This document shows positions 34,521 to 42,403 of a DNA stretch of 64,000 nucleotides, in pieces (position 1 is the first letter of the stretch; each line of letters begins with the position of its first letter). The stretch lies in NCBI GenBank assembly GCA_016715645.1, contig JADJZR010000013.1, positions 14,785 to 78,784 on the forward strand. Reading direction: 5' to 3'. This DNA comes from Elusimicrobiota bacterium. Its GTDB lineage: Bacteria; Elusimicrobiota; Elusimicrobia; FEN-1173. The translations under genes were made by a program, and so were the position numbers. Below the pieces are notes generated by a model, which worked only from the letters and a program-made list of their open reading frames with translations, was not told the origin of the DNA and made no database searches.

Positions 34521-35869
34521 AAGTGGATCCGCGCCGCGTCCGATCTCTTTCATCCCGCGGGCCGGGGTCGGGACCGGTCCTCTATTGGATGAGCCGAGAC
34601 CAGCGGGTCGCTGGCAATTGGGCCCTGCTACGGGCCCAAGAGAGGGCGCTGGAACGCCAAACCCCGCTGGCGGTGGTCTTTACTCTTGCGCCGGAATTTA
34701 TGGGGGCCCCCCATCGCGCTTACGATTTTATGCTGAAAGGGCTGGCCCAGGTTGAAGGACGGCTGAGAGCGGCGGGGATTTCGTTTCATCTGTTGTTTGG
34801 ACCGCCCGACAAGACCCTGCTCGATTTTGCCGCGCGGCACAAGGCGGGCGCCGTTGTAACGGATTTCGATCCGTTGCGTCTCAAACGGTCCTGGAAAAAG
34901 AAAATCGCTCTTCAATTGCCGGTTCTGTTCGAAGAGGTGGACGCCCACAACATCGTGCCCGCGTGGGTTGCTTCGCCCAAACAAGAGTACGGGGCTTACA
35001 CGTTGCGCCCCAAACTTCACAAACTGCTCCCGGATTTTCTAACGGATTTTCCGGCGTTAGTTCGCCACCCTTTCCCGTGGACCAAAACCGTGGAAGCTGT
35101 TAACTGGGACGTTGTAATGGACCGCTTGCAACCAGACAAATCCGTCGCCCCGGTGAGAGGGATGGACCCCGGCGAATCCGCCGGCGCCAAAACCCTGGGC
35201 CTCTTCATCAAAAACCGCCTTTCCTCGTATGCGGACACCCGAAACGATCCCCTGGAAGAGGGCCAGTCGGACCTATCGCCTTACCTGCATTTCGGCCAGG
35301 TGTCGGCCCAGAAAGTGGCGTTGAGCGTTCGGCGCCACGCCTGGGACACCCCCTCGGGCCAAACTTTTTTGGAAGAGTTGATTGTTCGGCGGGAACTGTC
35401 GGACAACTATTGTCTCTACAACCCCGGCTACGATTCTTTTGATGGGTTCCCGGCATGGGCCCAAAAAAGCCTCAACGCCCATCGACAGGACAAACGTCCG
35501 TTTCTCTATCAGAGGGCGGAATTCGAAAAGGCGGCCACCCACGATCCGTTGTGGAACGCGGCCCAAACCGAGATGGTGAAACGTGGCAAAATGCACGGAT
35601 ACCTGCGAATGTATTGGGCCAAAAAGATTTTGGAGTGGTCGCCCACCCCGGAGGAAGCCCAATCCACGGCGATCTACTTAAATGACCGTTACGAGTTGGA
35701 CGGACGGGACCCCAACGGGTACGCGGGCATTGCCTGGTCTTTGGGCGGGGTTCACGACCGGCCCTGGTTTAACCGGCCGGTGATCGGCTCGATCCGCTGG
35801 ATGACGGCCAACGGGTGCAAATCCAAATTCGACACGGACGGTTACATTCGCCGGGTCAAGACGTTGTAA
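34517..35869 (+). CDS. phr: Class II CPD photolyase
   Basis: 450 residues from ATG 34517. Class II features: LYWMSRDQRVAGNWALL near the N-terminus, EELIVRRELSDNYC, KMHGYLRMYWAKKILEW, and the C-terminal DPNGYAGIAWSLGGVHDRPW. It uses FAD and blue light to split cyclobutane pyrimidine dimers. It is coupled to the DUF486 gene. A light-exposed or formerly light-exposed habitat is inferred. Confidence 0.95.
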   Translation: MKVDPRRVRSLSSRGPGSGPVLYWMSRDQRVAGNWALLRAQERALERQTPLAVVFTLAPEFMGAPHRAYDFMLKGLAQVEGRLRAAGISFHLLFGPPDKTLLDFAARHKAGAVVTDFDPLRLKRSWKKKIALQLPVLFEEVDAHNIVPAWVASPKQEYGAYTLRPKLHKLLPDFLTDFPALVRHPFPWTKTVEAVNWDVVMDRLQPDKSVAPVRGMDPGESAGAKTLGLFIKNRLSSYADTRNDPLEEGQSDLSPYLHFGQVSAQKVALSVRRHAWDTPSGQTFLEELIVRRELSDNYCLYNPGYDSFDGFPAWAQKSLNAHRQDKRPFLYQRAEFEKAATHDPLWNAAQTEMVKRGKMHGYLRMYWAKKILEWSPTPEEAQSTAIYLNDRYELDGRDPNGYAGIAWSLGGVHDRPWFNRPVIGSIRWMTANGCKSKFDTDGYIRRVKTL

Positions 35870-35874
35870 CGCCG

Positions 35875-35904
35875 TTGACCTCATCGACGGAAAAGTGCTA
35901 GATT
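35875..35904 (+). promoter_or_regulatory. Promoter of dnaX-recR
   Basis: TTGACC (35875-35880), 18-bp spacer, TAGATT (35899-35904). The dnaX ATG follows 26 bp later with GGAGGGG as ribosome site. Confidence 0.65.
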
Positions 35905-35930
35905 AAGGAAGCTCCCCGGAGGGGCCTCTT

Positions 35931-37856
35931 ATGTCCTATCTCGTTCTTGCGCGCAAATACCGTCCCCAAAGCTTCAGCGATTTGGTGGGCCAAGAAGCCG
36001 TGGCCAAAACGCTTCAAAACGCGTTGGCCAGCGGACGAATCGCACATTCTTACGTTTTATCGGGCCCGCGGGGGTGCGGCAAAACCACCACCGCGCGTCT
36101 TTTGGCCCGGGCGCTCAACTGTGTCCAAGGGCCCACGCTGACCCCCTGCGGCACATGCCCCCAATGCGTAGACATTGCCGGGGGGACGTCGACCGATGAC
36201 GTTTTGGAAATTGACGGCGCCTCCAACCGAGGCATCGACCAGATCCGTGAACTGCGCGAAACCGTCAAATACGCCCCGGCCCGATCGCGCTACCGGGTCA
36301 TCATCATCGATGAAGCCCACCAAATTTCCAAAGACGGGTTCAACGCCCTCCTGAAAACCCTCGAAGAACCTCCGCCCCACGTGGTGTTCATGATGGCCAC
36401 CACGGAATCGCAAAAAATTCCCGAGACCATTTTATCGCGCTGTCAGAGGTTCCAGCTTCGCTCGATCACGTTGGCGGACATCTTTGAGCGGTTGAAATGG
36501 ATTGTGTCCCAGGAAAAATTACCGGTGCAAGACGCCGCGTTACGGGAAGTGGCCCGATCGGCTCACGGATCGTTGCGGGACGCGCTGTCGTTGTTGGACC
36601 AGGTGATCGCCTTCGCCCCCCAGGGAGCGACGGTGGAGGACGTCCGTCACTTATTGGGGTTGTTGCCGGGAGAGTTTGTTCGATCGTTCAGCGAGACAGT
36701 TCGGCAGGGGATGCCCGGACAGGTTTTGCAAGCGATCCAGAAAGCGGTGGAAGACGGGTTGGATTTGTCCCAGTTGGCGGAGGATTTGTTGGACCGGCGC
36801 CATCGATTGCTTTTATGGAAAGCGGGGGTCAGAGACGTCCGGGACCCCGACGCGGCGGAAATTGAAGAGGAGTCGACGCATTTTCCCGAATCCAGATTGG
36901 AACGGGATTTGGGTGTTTTATCCCGGGCGGTGGCGGACATGCGGCGAAGCGAGTCGCCTCGAGTCACGTTTGAGCTGGCCTGTTTAGAAATGGCTCAAGA
37001 CGCGATAGCGGTTACTGAAATTTTGGACCGGTTGGAGACCCTCGAAAAAGCCCTGCGGTCAGGGTCATCCGTCCCCTCTGTGGCCATGCCGACACCCCCG
37101 AGAGAGCTGAAACCTGTTATTTCCCCCTCCCTCCCACCCCCGTCGACCGCGGCATCTGTTCCGACGGCGGGTTTGAGGCCGCCTGAACCCGTGCTGGAAA
37201 GCGGCCTGTGGGGGGCAGAAACGGTTCGGATGGCCTGGACAACGATGGTGAATGAGATCGGACACAAAAAACCCTCTTTGGAGACGTTTCTTCATCTAGC
37301 GCGATGGTCGGCTTTGCCGGGAAACATTTTGAAGATCGCCTTTGACCATGAATTTCAAAAAAGCCAAGTAGCGGCCCAAGAACCGATTTGGTTGGATTGC
37401 CTAAAACAAAAAATCGGGACGCCCTTTTCCATTCAATACGCAGTCGAAACTCCTGTGTTGCGTCCCTCCGCCGGGCCGACGGTCGCCCGCAAAGCGATTA
37501 CCCCGGGACTGGAAGATCCTTCCCAAACGTCCCCCCGGGAAACCCCGGGAACCGCCAAAGCACGAACACCCAGAACAAGTCCCGGGCCCCCTTCCCGGGG
37601 GGGGCCCCCCGGCCCCGGGGGGCCCCGGGGGCCGGGGGGCCCTTGGGGACGAATGTCTCCGAGGAGGTTGTTGTGGAGGAAGAGGACGAACCGGAAGTTT
37701 CCGAATCGATTGTGGAAGGGTCCGAAGAATCGCCGGAAACTGTGGCGGCTCTGGACCCTGGGATTCGGAAAGTGTTGGAAAAGTTTCCTGGCCGCGTACG
37801 GCGGCTGGAAGGAACATCTCGGTAACGGGCCATGGCCGGCGCCTGGGACAATTTAG
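35931..37856 (+). CDS. dnaX: DNA polymerase III subunit gamma/tau, probable frameshift near the C-terminus
   Basis: Walker A GPRGCGKTT near residue 45-53, zinc cysteines C64, C73, C76, C79, and the IIIDEAHQIS box identify the clamp-loader ATPase, with the gamma-specific LLDQVIAF and collar domain following. The first ~555 codons look normal. After a GC homopolymer cluster at 37582-37645 the zero frame becomes a basic, Trp-rich, unlikely tail running 25 bp into recR. The -1 frame gives an acidic segment (VSEEVVVEEEDEPE) and a natural end (VLEKFPGRVRRLEGTSR) with its stop at 37825, just before recR. Confidence 0.93.
   Translation: MSYLVLARKYRPQSFSDLVGQEAVAKTLQNALASGRIAHSYVLSGPRGCGKTTTARLLARALNCVQGPTLTPCGTCPQCVDIAGGTSTDDVLEIDGASNRGIDQIRELRETVKYAPARSRYRVIIIDEAHQISKDGFNALLKTLEEPPPHVVFMMATTESQKIPETILSRCQRFQLRSITLADIFERLKWIVSQEKLPVQDAALREVARSAHGSLRDALSLLDQVIAFAPQGATVEDVRHLLGLLPGEFVRSFSETVRQGMPGQVLQAIQKAVEDGLDLSQLAEDLLDRRHRLLLWKAGVRDVRDPDAAEIEEESTHFPESRLERDLGVLSRAVADMRRSESPRVTFELACLEMAQDAIAVTEILDRLETLEKALRSGSSVPSVAMPTPPRELKPVISPSLPPPSTAASVPTAGLRPPEPVLESGLWGAETVRMAWTTMVNEIGHKKPSLETFLHLARWSALPGNILKIAFDHEFQKSQVAAQEPIWLDCLKQKIGTPFSIQYAVETPVLRPSAGPTVARKAITPGLEDPSQTSPRETPGTAKARTPRTSPGPPSRGGPPGPGGPRGPGGPWGRMSPRRLLWRKRTNRKFPNRLWKGPKNRRKLWRLWTLGFGKCWKSFLAAYGGWKEHLGNGPWPAPGTI
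37582..37645 (+). other. G/C homopolymer cluster in dnaX, frameshift site
   Basis: Alternating runs including G8 (37597-37604), C6 (37605-37610), G6, C4, G5 and G6, able to form very stable hairpins. The zero frame reads G_GGG_GGG at 37598-37604, formally a -1 slippery heptamer directly followed by a GC-rich stem. Confidence 0.8.
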
Positions 37857-38431
37857 TATCGTCGATATTGGGTTTACCCGGTGTCGGACCGAAAATGGCG
37901 GAACGGATCGCCCTGTATTTGTTACGCCACCGAGACAAAGCGGAGCAGTTGCAACACAGCGTGTCCCAGGCGCTGGTGAAGATCCGACGATGCCCGTTGT
38001 GCGGAAACCACATGGAAGCGGAAGACTCGGTGGAATCCTGCGGGCATTGCCAAGATCCCCGGCGAGACCGGACGGTGGTGTGCGTGGTGGAAGAATCCGG
38101 CGACGTGGCGGCGCTGGAACGGTCGCGGGCGTTTCGGGGCCGGTACCATGTTTTGGGAGGCGTGTTGTCGGCGCTGGACGGCGTGGGCCCAGACGAGTTG
38201 AGGATCGAATCGTTGCTCACGCGGGTGCGAGACCAAGGGGCCAACGAGGTTATTTTGGCCACGAATCCGACGGTGGAGGGGGAGACGACGGCGGCCTATT
38301 TGGCGGACCTGCTGAAAACCGCCGGGGTCCGCGTGACCCGGCTGGCGGCGGGCCTTCCGTCGGGAAGCGCGATTCAATACGCGGACGAATACACCCTGGC
38401 CCAGGCGGTCACGGGCCGGCGGGAGATCTGA
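37832..38431 (+). CDS. recR: Recombination protein RecR
   Basis: 199 residues. Helix-hairpin-helix GLPGVGPKMAERIALYLL, a zinc finger C4 (CPLCGNHM ... CGHCQDP), a Toprim domain (VVCVVEESGDVAALE, LATNPTVEGETTAAYL) and the C-terminal Walker-B-like region are in the normal order. RecR with RecO/RecF loads RecA at gaps. The common ybaB gene between dnaX and recR is missing. Confidence 0.97.
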   Translation: MAGAWDNLVSSILGLPGVGPKMAERIALYLLRHRDKAEQLQHSVSQALVKIRRCPLCGNHMEAEDSVESCGHCQDPRRDRTVVCVVEESGDVAALERSRAFRGRYHVLGGVLSALDGVGPDELRIESLLTRVRDQGANEVILATNPTVEGETTAAYLADLLKTAGVRVTRLAAGLPSGSAIQYADEYTLAQAVTGRREI

Positions 38432-38438
38432 GGACACC

Positions 38439-38810
38439 ATGTCGAACGGAACGATTGTGATCGCCGATGACGAAAAAGAAATCACTTTTTTTGTCCGTCG
38501 GCTTTTGGAAATGGCGGGGTACACGGTGTGGGTGGCCAACGACGGGGACGGGGCCATGGAGCTGTATCGAAAAGAGAAACCCGACCTGATGATATTAGAC
38601 GTCTTCATGCCGAAAAAAACCGGCGTGATGGTTTGTGAAGAGATCCGCAAAGATGACAACAAGGTGCTGATCCTTTTGTTGACCGGCCAAAAAAAAGAAA
38701 ACGACAAAGTCACCGGCCTGATGGCGGGAGCCGACGACTACCTTACGAAACCGTTCGGAGAAAAGGAACTGTTGGCGCGGGTGCGGTCTCTTTTCCGACG
38801 GCCTGTCTAA
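38439..38810 (+). CDS. CheY-like single-domain response regulator
   Basis: 123 residues. Acidic pair D10/D11 (IVIADDEKE), phosphoacceptor D54 (LMILDVFMPK), Thr in LLLTGQ and Lys in YLTKPFG are all present. There is no output domain. It lies between recR and phoB, and its TAA abuts the phoB ATG directly, so it may act in the same phosphorelay. Confidence 0.92.
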   Translation: MSNGTIVIADDEKEITFFVRRLLEMAGYTVWVANDGDGAMELYRKEKPDLMILDVFMPKKTGVMVCEEIRKDDNKVLILLLTGQKKENDKVTGLMAGADDYLTKPFGEKELLARVRSLFRRPV

Positions 38811-39500
38811 ATGAAACGGAAAGTCTTGGTCGTTGAAGATGACGCGGCCATCGCCAAACTGCTGGCGTACAATCTGGAAAAAGAGGGGTACGAACCCCTG
38901 GTTGTCAAGGACGGGGAATCGGCGGTGGCTCTGTTTCGAAGCCGTAAACCCCGGTTGGTTCTGTTGGACCTCATGATTCCGAAAGTGGACGGGCTGGAAG
39001 TGTGCCGATTAATTCGCGCCACGGACCGATCGGTGCCGATTCTGATGTTGACGGCGAAAAGCGGGGAAGTGGACAAAATTGTCGGTCTGGAAATGGGCGC
39101 CGACGATTACGTCACGAAACCTTTTTCGGTTCGGGAAGTGATGACGCGGATAAAAACCCTGTTGCGTCGCACCGCGACCGACAGCCCGGCCGCCGGCGCG
39201 GTTTTTCAAGCCGGCGCGTTGGTCCTGGACGCCGAGAAACACACGGTTCAGGTCGGCGGCGAGACAGTCGCCTTGACCGGCAAAGAGTTCGATTTGCTCA
39301 AAACTTTATGGACAGCCCGGGGGAAGACGTTGACCCGGGACGATGTTTTGGAACGGGTGTGGGGCATTGACCGATCGGCCGACATCGACACCCGGACGGT
39401 GGACCAGCACGTGGCGCGATTGCGCAACAAATTGGGCCCCGAAAAAAAACGGTTGGTGACCGTCAAAAACGTCGGATACCGATTTGTGGGAGAACCATGA
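38811..39500 (+). CDS. phoB: OmpR/PhoB-family response regulator
   Basis: 229 residues. Receiver with D53 (LVLLDLMIPKVDG), T and K switch residues (MLTAKSG, YVTKPFS), then a winged-helix output domain (LTGKEFDLLKTLW, GKTLTRDDVLERVWG, TVDQHVARLRNKLG, VKNVGYRFV). The four-base overlap with the following kinase and the Pho-box-like array just downstream support a PhoB role, though OmpR-family members cannot be separated by sequence alone. Confidence 0.88.
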   Translation: MKRKVLVVEDDAAIAKLLAYNLEKEGYEPLVVKDGESAVALFRSRKPRLVLLDLMIPKVDGLEVCRLIRATDRSVPILMLTAKSGEVDKIVGLEMGADDYVTKPFSVREVMTRIKTLLRRTATDSPAAGAVFQAGALVLDAEKHTVQVGGETVALTGKEFDLLKTLWTARGKTLTRDDVLERVWGIDRSADIDTRTVDQHVARLRNKLGPEKKRLVTVKNVGYRFVGEP

Positions 39501-40588
39501 TCAACCTGTTTCGCCGCCGAGCCAGCCCGTTGGCGGCACCCAACGCTCCGCCTCTTTGCCCTCCTCTGGATTTCATGAAAGACCTGGTCCATTCTTTAAC
39601 AGAAGGCGTGGTGGCGGTGGACGGTCGCAAGCATATTCTGTTGGCCAACCCGGCGGTGGGAGAGATTTTAAACCAGCCCTATTCGCAAGCCATTGGAAAA
39701 CCCCTGTGGGAAGTTCTCCGTCATCGGGAAATGAGCGATCTTTTGGACCGAGTGTTCCAATCGGGCCAGACCGAAACCAAAGAAATAGCATTCGGGTCGT
39801 CCAACGATCGGATTTTCGAAGTGCGGATGGCGCCCCTTAAAACCGGCGAAAAAATCAGCCAGGTTGTGGCGACGTTTCATGACGTAACCGCGCTGCGGCG
39901 GTTGGAACAGGGTCGGCGGGAATTTGTGGCGAACGTTTCCCATGAACTCAAGACCCCGCTCACGGCGCTGAGCGCGGCATTGGAAACTCTTCTCGATGGA
40001 GCGCTGGACGATCCCCAACACGCCCGAGACTTTTTGATCACCGCCCAAGAGCAAACCGCGCGGCTGCAACGACTGATTGAAGATTTATTGGCTCTTTCCC
40101 GGCTGGACCGGCCCCAAACGTTTCAACCGCCCGCGTCGTGCCCGGTCCAAGAAACCTGCCGACGTGTGGTGAAAGCGCTGACCCCTTTGGCCCAAAAATC
40201 CGCCGTGACGTTGAAGCTTGATTTGGCCTCCGACCTTCTGAGCGTGGCCATGACAGAAGACGAACTCACGCAGGTGCTTGTCAATCTTTTGGACAACGCC
40301 ATTAAATTTAATCGGCCCGACGGTCGGGTGGATGTGCGAGCCCGCCTGGACGAATTCGGGGTGGTTATCGAAATCAAAGACACCGGTGTGGGCATTTCGC
40401 CGGAAGATCAGGCCCGGGTGTTCGAACGGTTTTATCGGGCGGACAAATCCCGGGGCTCCGAACGAGGCGGGACCGGGTTGGGGTTGGCCATTGTCAAACA
40501 CATTGTTGAAAACCGGGGCGGCACGGTGGCGGTCACCAGCGGGATCGGGCAAGGGAGCGTTTTCCTAGTCCGAATTCCTCGGCCGTAA
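39497..40588 (+). CDS. phoR: PhoR-like histidine kinase without membrane segments
   Basis: 363 residues: PAS domain (about 30-130), HisKA with H149 in NVSHELKTPL, and HATPase motifs NLLDNAIKFN, DTGVGISPED and GGTGLGLAIVKH. This is the PhoR core, but the N-terminal transmembrane helices of most PhoR proteins are missing, so it is probably cytosolic and may sense through a partner. It overlaps phoB by ATGA. Confidence 0.88.
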   Translation: MINLFRRRASPLAAPNAPPLCPPLDFMKDLVHSLTEGVVAVDGRKHILLANPAVGEILNQPYSQAIGKPLWEVLRHREMSDLLDRVFQSGQTETKEIAFGSSNDRIFEVRMAPLKTGEKISQVVATFHDVTALRRLEQGRREFVANVSHELKTPLTALSAALETLLDGALDDPQHARDFLITAQEQTARLQRLIEDLLALSRLDRPQTFQPPASCPVQETCRRVVKALTPLAQKSAVTLKLDLASDLLSVAMTEDELTQVLVNLLDNAIKFNRPDGRVDVRARLDEFGVVIEIKDTGVGISPEDQARVFERFYRADKSRGSERGGTGLGLAIVKHIVENRGGTVAVTSGIGQGSVFLVRIPRP

Positions 40589-40603
40589 CGACGGCCCCTG
40601 TTG

Positions 40604-40701
40604 TTACAATTCGTTTTCAAGTTGTTTTCAACAAATTTACAATTTCGTTTCCAATAATTTACAAGTTCTTAAGGGTTTCTTCCGTGCCCGCATGCTAGAT
40701 T
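40604..40701 (+). promoter_or_regulatory. Six-unit, 11-bp-periodic Pho-box-like array with -10
   Basis: Hexamers at exactly 11-bp period: TTACAA 40604, TTTCAA 40615, TTTCAA 40626, TTACAA 40637, TTTCCA 40648, TTACAA 40659; then TTAAGG at 40669 and TAGATT (40696-40701) after a 21-bp gap. Eleven-base direct repeats are how PhoB/PhoP-type regulators dimerise along DNA. The stretch is AT-rich, follows phoR directly, and leads into the secreted-protein gene at 40786. Confidence 0.75.
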
Positions 40702-40785
40702 CCTCCCCAGTGAGAAACGGGATGATGTGTTTCGCTCCCCTTTCTCACGGCCCAATCGGGCAAATCGAAAACAAGGAGAATCAAA

Positions 40786-42042
40786 ATGAATCAGTTGAGC
40801 GGGAAGAACAGGCTGGGAGTGACCCGTTTATTGTTGGCGGGAGCGGTGGCGTTGTCGGTCGTTCCGTCAGGGGCGTTGCGCGCCAGTTCGTATGAGTACG
40901 GTCGGGACACGAAATCGGAGGGGAGCACTTCCGTGGATAAGCTGTCGAAAGACATCGCGGCCGCCAATGACGCGGTGGCTCGGTTGAACGCCAATTCAGG
41001 GAAACTGGGGGTACAAAAGATTGAATCTCCCGGTGAAAAAGCGGCCAAGGAACTGCAACAAACGATCCAATCCTTCCGCGAACCGAAAAAAGATGGCGGC
41101 TTGGCTAAGCAATCCTTTGAAACCAACCTCATTAGTATGGGTGGTTTGTTGGGCGATGTTGTCAAATTACAGGTTAAAATGTCTGAACCACTTGGTTTTG
41201 GCGCCGCGGTCTTGACCGGGAGAATCAAAACCAATGATGGTCGTGACATAGGTTTCTCCGGGACCACCCATATCCTCAGCAGATCCCATATAGGGATTAA
41301 TGTCACCTATTCCGATGGAAGAAAATTAGAGGGACAAATTCATCGGTCTTGGGAAAAGGCGTCCCTGGAACTCACCTCGCCCAAGGGGGACCCCTTGGTT
41401 TCAACCAAAATGACCCTGGACAAAAGCGGCCGTCTCACCAGCATGGAATCGGCCATAACCTACAAACCCAATGATCAAGAACCAATCATGGCGCAATACA
41501 CCATTGACACTCAATACAGTTACAAAAAAGACGGGTCCGTGGTCATCACTTCTGTCATTAATAAACATGATTCTCAGACGTGGAGCCACACGATCATCGA
41601 TCCCAAAGGACATTCAGTCACCACTGAGAAAAACGTTTCTCGGGATGGCAAGGTGGAGACCAACTCCAAGACGGTCATTGATGCCAAGGGAGTCGCCACC
41701 ACGAACTCGGTCACAACCGTGAAGCATGGGAAATACACCGACACCTACACCACCACCAGTGTGACGAAAGGGAAAGTGACGACCTATCGCACGAAAGGGA
41801 TTGTTTTCCTTCCCCTGCGAGACAAGAATGGGATGATCGTCGGCGACACCAACAAGGATGGGCTGATGGGTCCCAAAGAAACGTGGAAGTTTCATGAGGT
41901 CAAATTCGTTGAGGAAGGGACAATCACTCAGATTAGCTCAACGAAATACGAAACGAAATCCAAAACAACGTACTTCGGCCTCAACGGCGATGAGTTGACC
42001 AAAAGCGAGACCCGCAGTATCTTCACCCGGGACCTTCACTAG
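40786..42042 (+). CDS. Secreted repeat-containing hypothetical protein
   Basis: 418 residues with an N-terminal signal (RLLLAGAVALSVVPSGALRA). A helical segment (KLSKDIAAANDAVARLNAN) is followed by a long beta-rich region of short Thr/Lys-rich repeats of the type DGKVETNSKTVIDAKGVATT, reminiscent of stacked beta-hairpin (RHS/MORN-like) repeats, and a C-terminal NKDGLMGPKETW Asp-rich loop. AAGGAG precedes ATG. No named family is recognised. The Pho-box-like promoter suggests induction by phosphate limitation. A strong terminator follows. Confidence 0.75.
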   Translation: MNQLSGKNRLGVTRLLLAGAVALSVVPSGALRASSYEYGRDTKSEGSTSVDKLSKDIAAANDAVARLNANSGKLGVQKIESPGEKAAKELQQTIQSFREPKKDGGLAKQSFETNLISMGGLLGDVVKLQVKMSEPLGFGAAVLTGRIKTNDGRDIGFSGTTHILSRSHIGINVTYSDGRKLEGQIHRSWEKASLELTSPKGDPLVSTKMTLDKSGRLTSMESAITYKPNDQEPIMAQYTIDTQYSYKKDGSVVITSVINKHDSQTWSHTIIDPKGHSVTTEKNVSRDGKVETNSKTVIDAKGVATTNSVTTVKHGKYTDTYTTTSVTKGKVTTYRTKGIVFLPLRDKNGMIVGDTNKDGLMGPKETWKFHEVKFVEEGTITQISSTKYETKSKTTYFGLNGDELTKSETRSIFTRDLH

Positions 42043-42067
42043 AAAAGTTCGCGTTCACCTGTTCCCC

Positions 42068-42108
42068 GGAAGGGGGGCCGTTTCCACGGCCCCCCTTCCG
42101 TTTTTTTT
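42068..42108 (+). terminator. Strong intrinsic terminator
   Basis: Perfect 14-bp GC-rich stem (42068-42081 with 42086-42099), loop of four bases, then one G and eight T (42101-42108). It terminates the secreted-protein gene. Confidence 0.95.
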
Positions 42109-42244
42109 CGGGATCAATCTCAGGATTTTATTTACCCTCATACGGCCATAATTTCCAACATGGCCGCTCATTTGACGGCGCGGACAGGCCCGACCCCTCA
42201 CTCTGTGAGGTGGTAAAGAAAGAGACTTTTTCAATCCAAGTAAT

Positions 42245-42274
42245 TTGACATTCCGTTACGAGCCAATGTAGAAT
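42245..42274 (+). promoter_or_regulatory. Promoter of amt-glnK
   Basis: TTGACA (42245-42250), 18-bp spacer, TAGAAT (42269-42274): a strong sigma-70-type promoter about 130 bp ahead of the amt ATG, leaving a long leader. The 360-bp gene-free stretch from 42043 to 42403 holds only the terminator, this promoter and the leader. Confidence 0.75.
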
Positions 42275-42282
42275 CCATTCCC

Positions 42283-42380
42283 CGGCACGGTGTTGTGCCG
42301 CGTTGCGTTAAATTCAGTCCCCGTTTTCAGAGACACCGACGTCTCGACGCGCGGCCTCGACCGTGCGCGGGGCGTTTTTT
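42283..42380 (+). promoter_or_regulatory. Structured amt leader with terminator-like hairpin
   Basis: A perfect CGGCAC/GTGCCG hairpin (42283-42300) is followed by a second, imperfect GC-rich hairpin (CGCGCGG 42348-42354 with 42361-42369, two-base bulge) and T6 at 42375-42380, just before the amt ribosome site. The shape suggests transcription attenuation; no known riboswitch consensus is recognised. Confidence 0.4.
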
Positions 42381-42403
42381 ATTTTCCGGAGGTCAACGTC
42401 GAC

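Noticed and set aside
42283..42300. Possible sigma-54 promoter (GGCAC...GTGC) ahead of amt
   Set aside because: GG-to-GC spacing is 11 rather than 10 bases, and the sequence is better explained as a perfect hairpin; a strong sigma-70-type promoter lies just upstream.
42290..42403. N-terminal extension of Amt
   Set aside because: It would include the terminator-like hairpin and abolish the signal-like N-terminus; GGAGG precedes ATG 42404.
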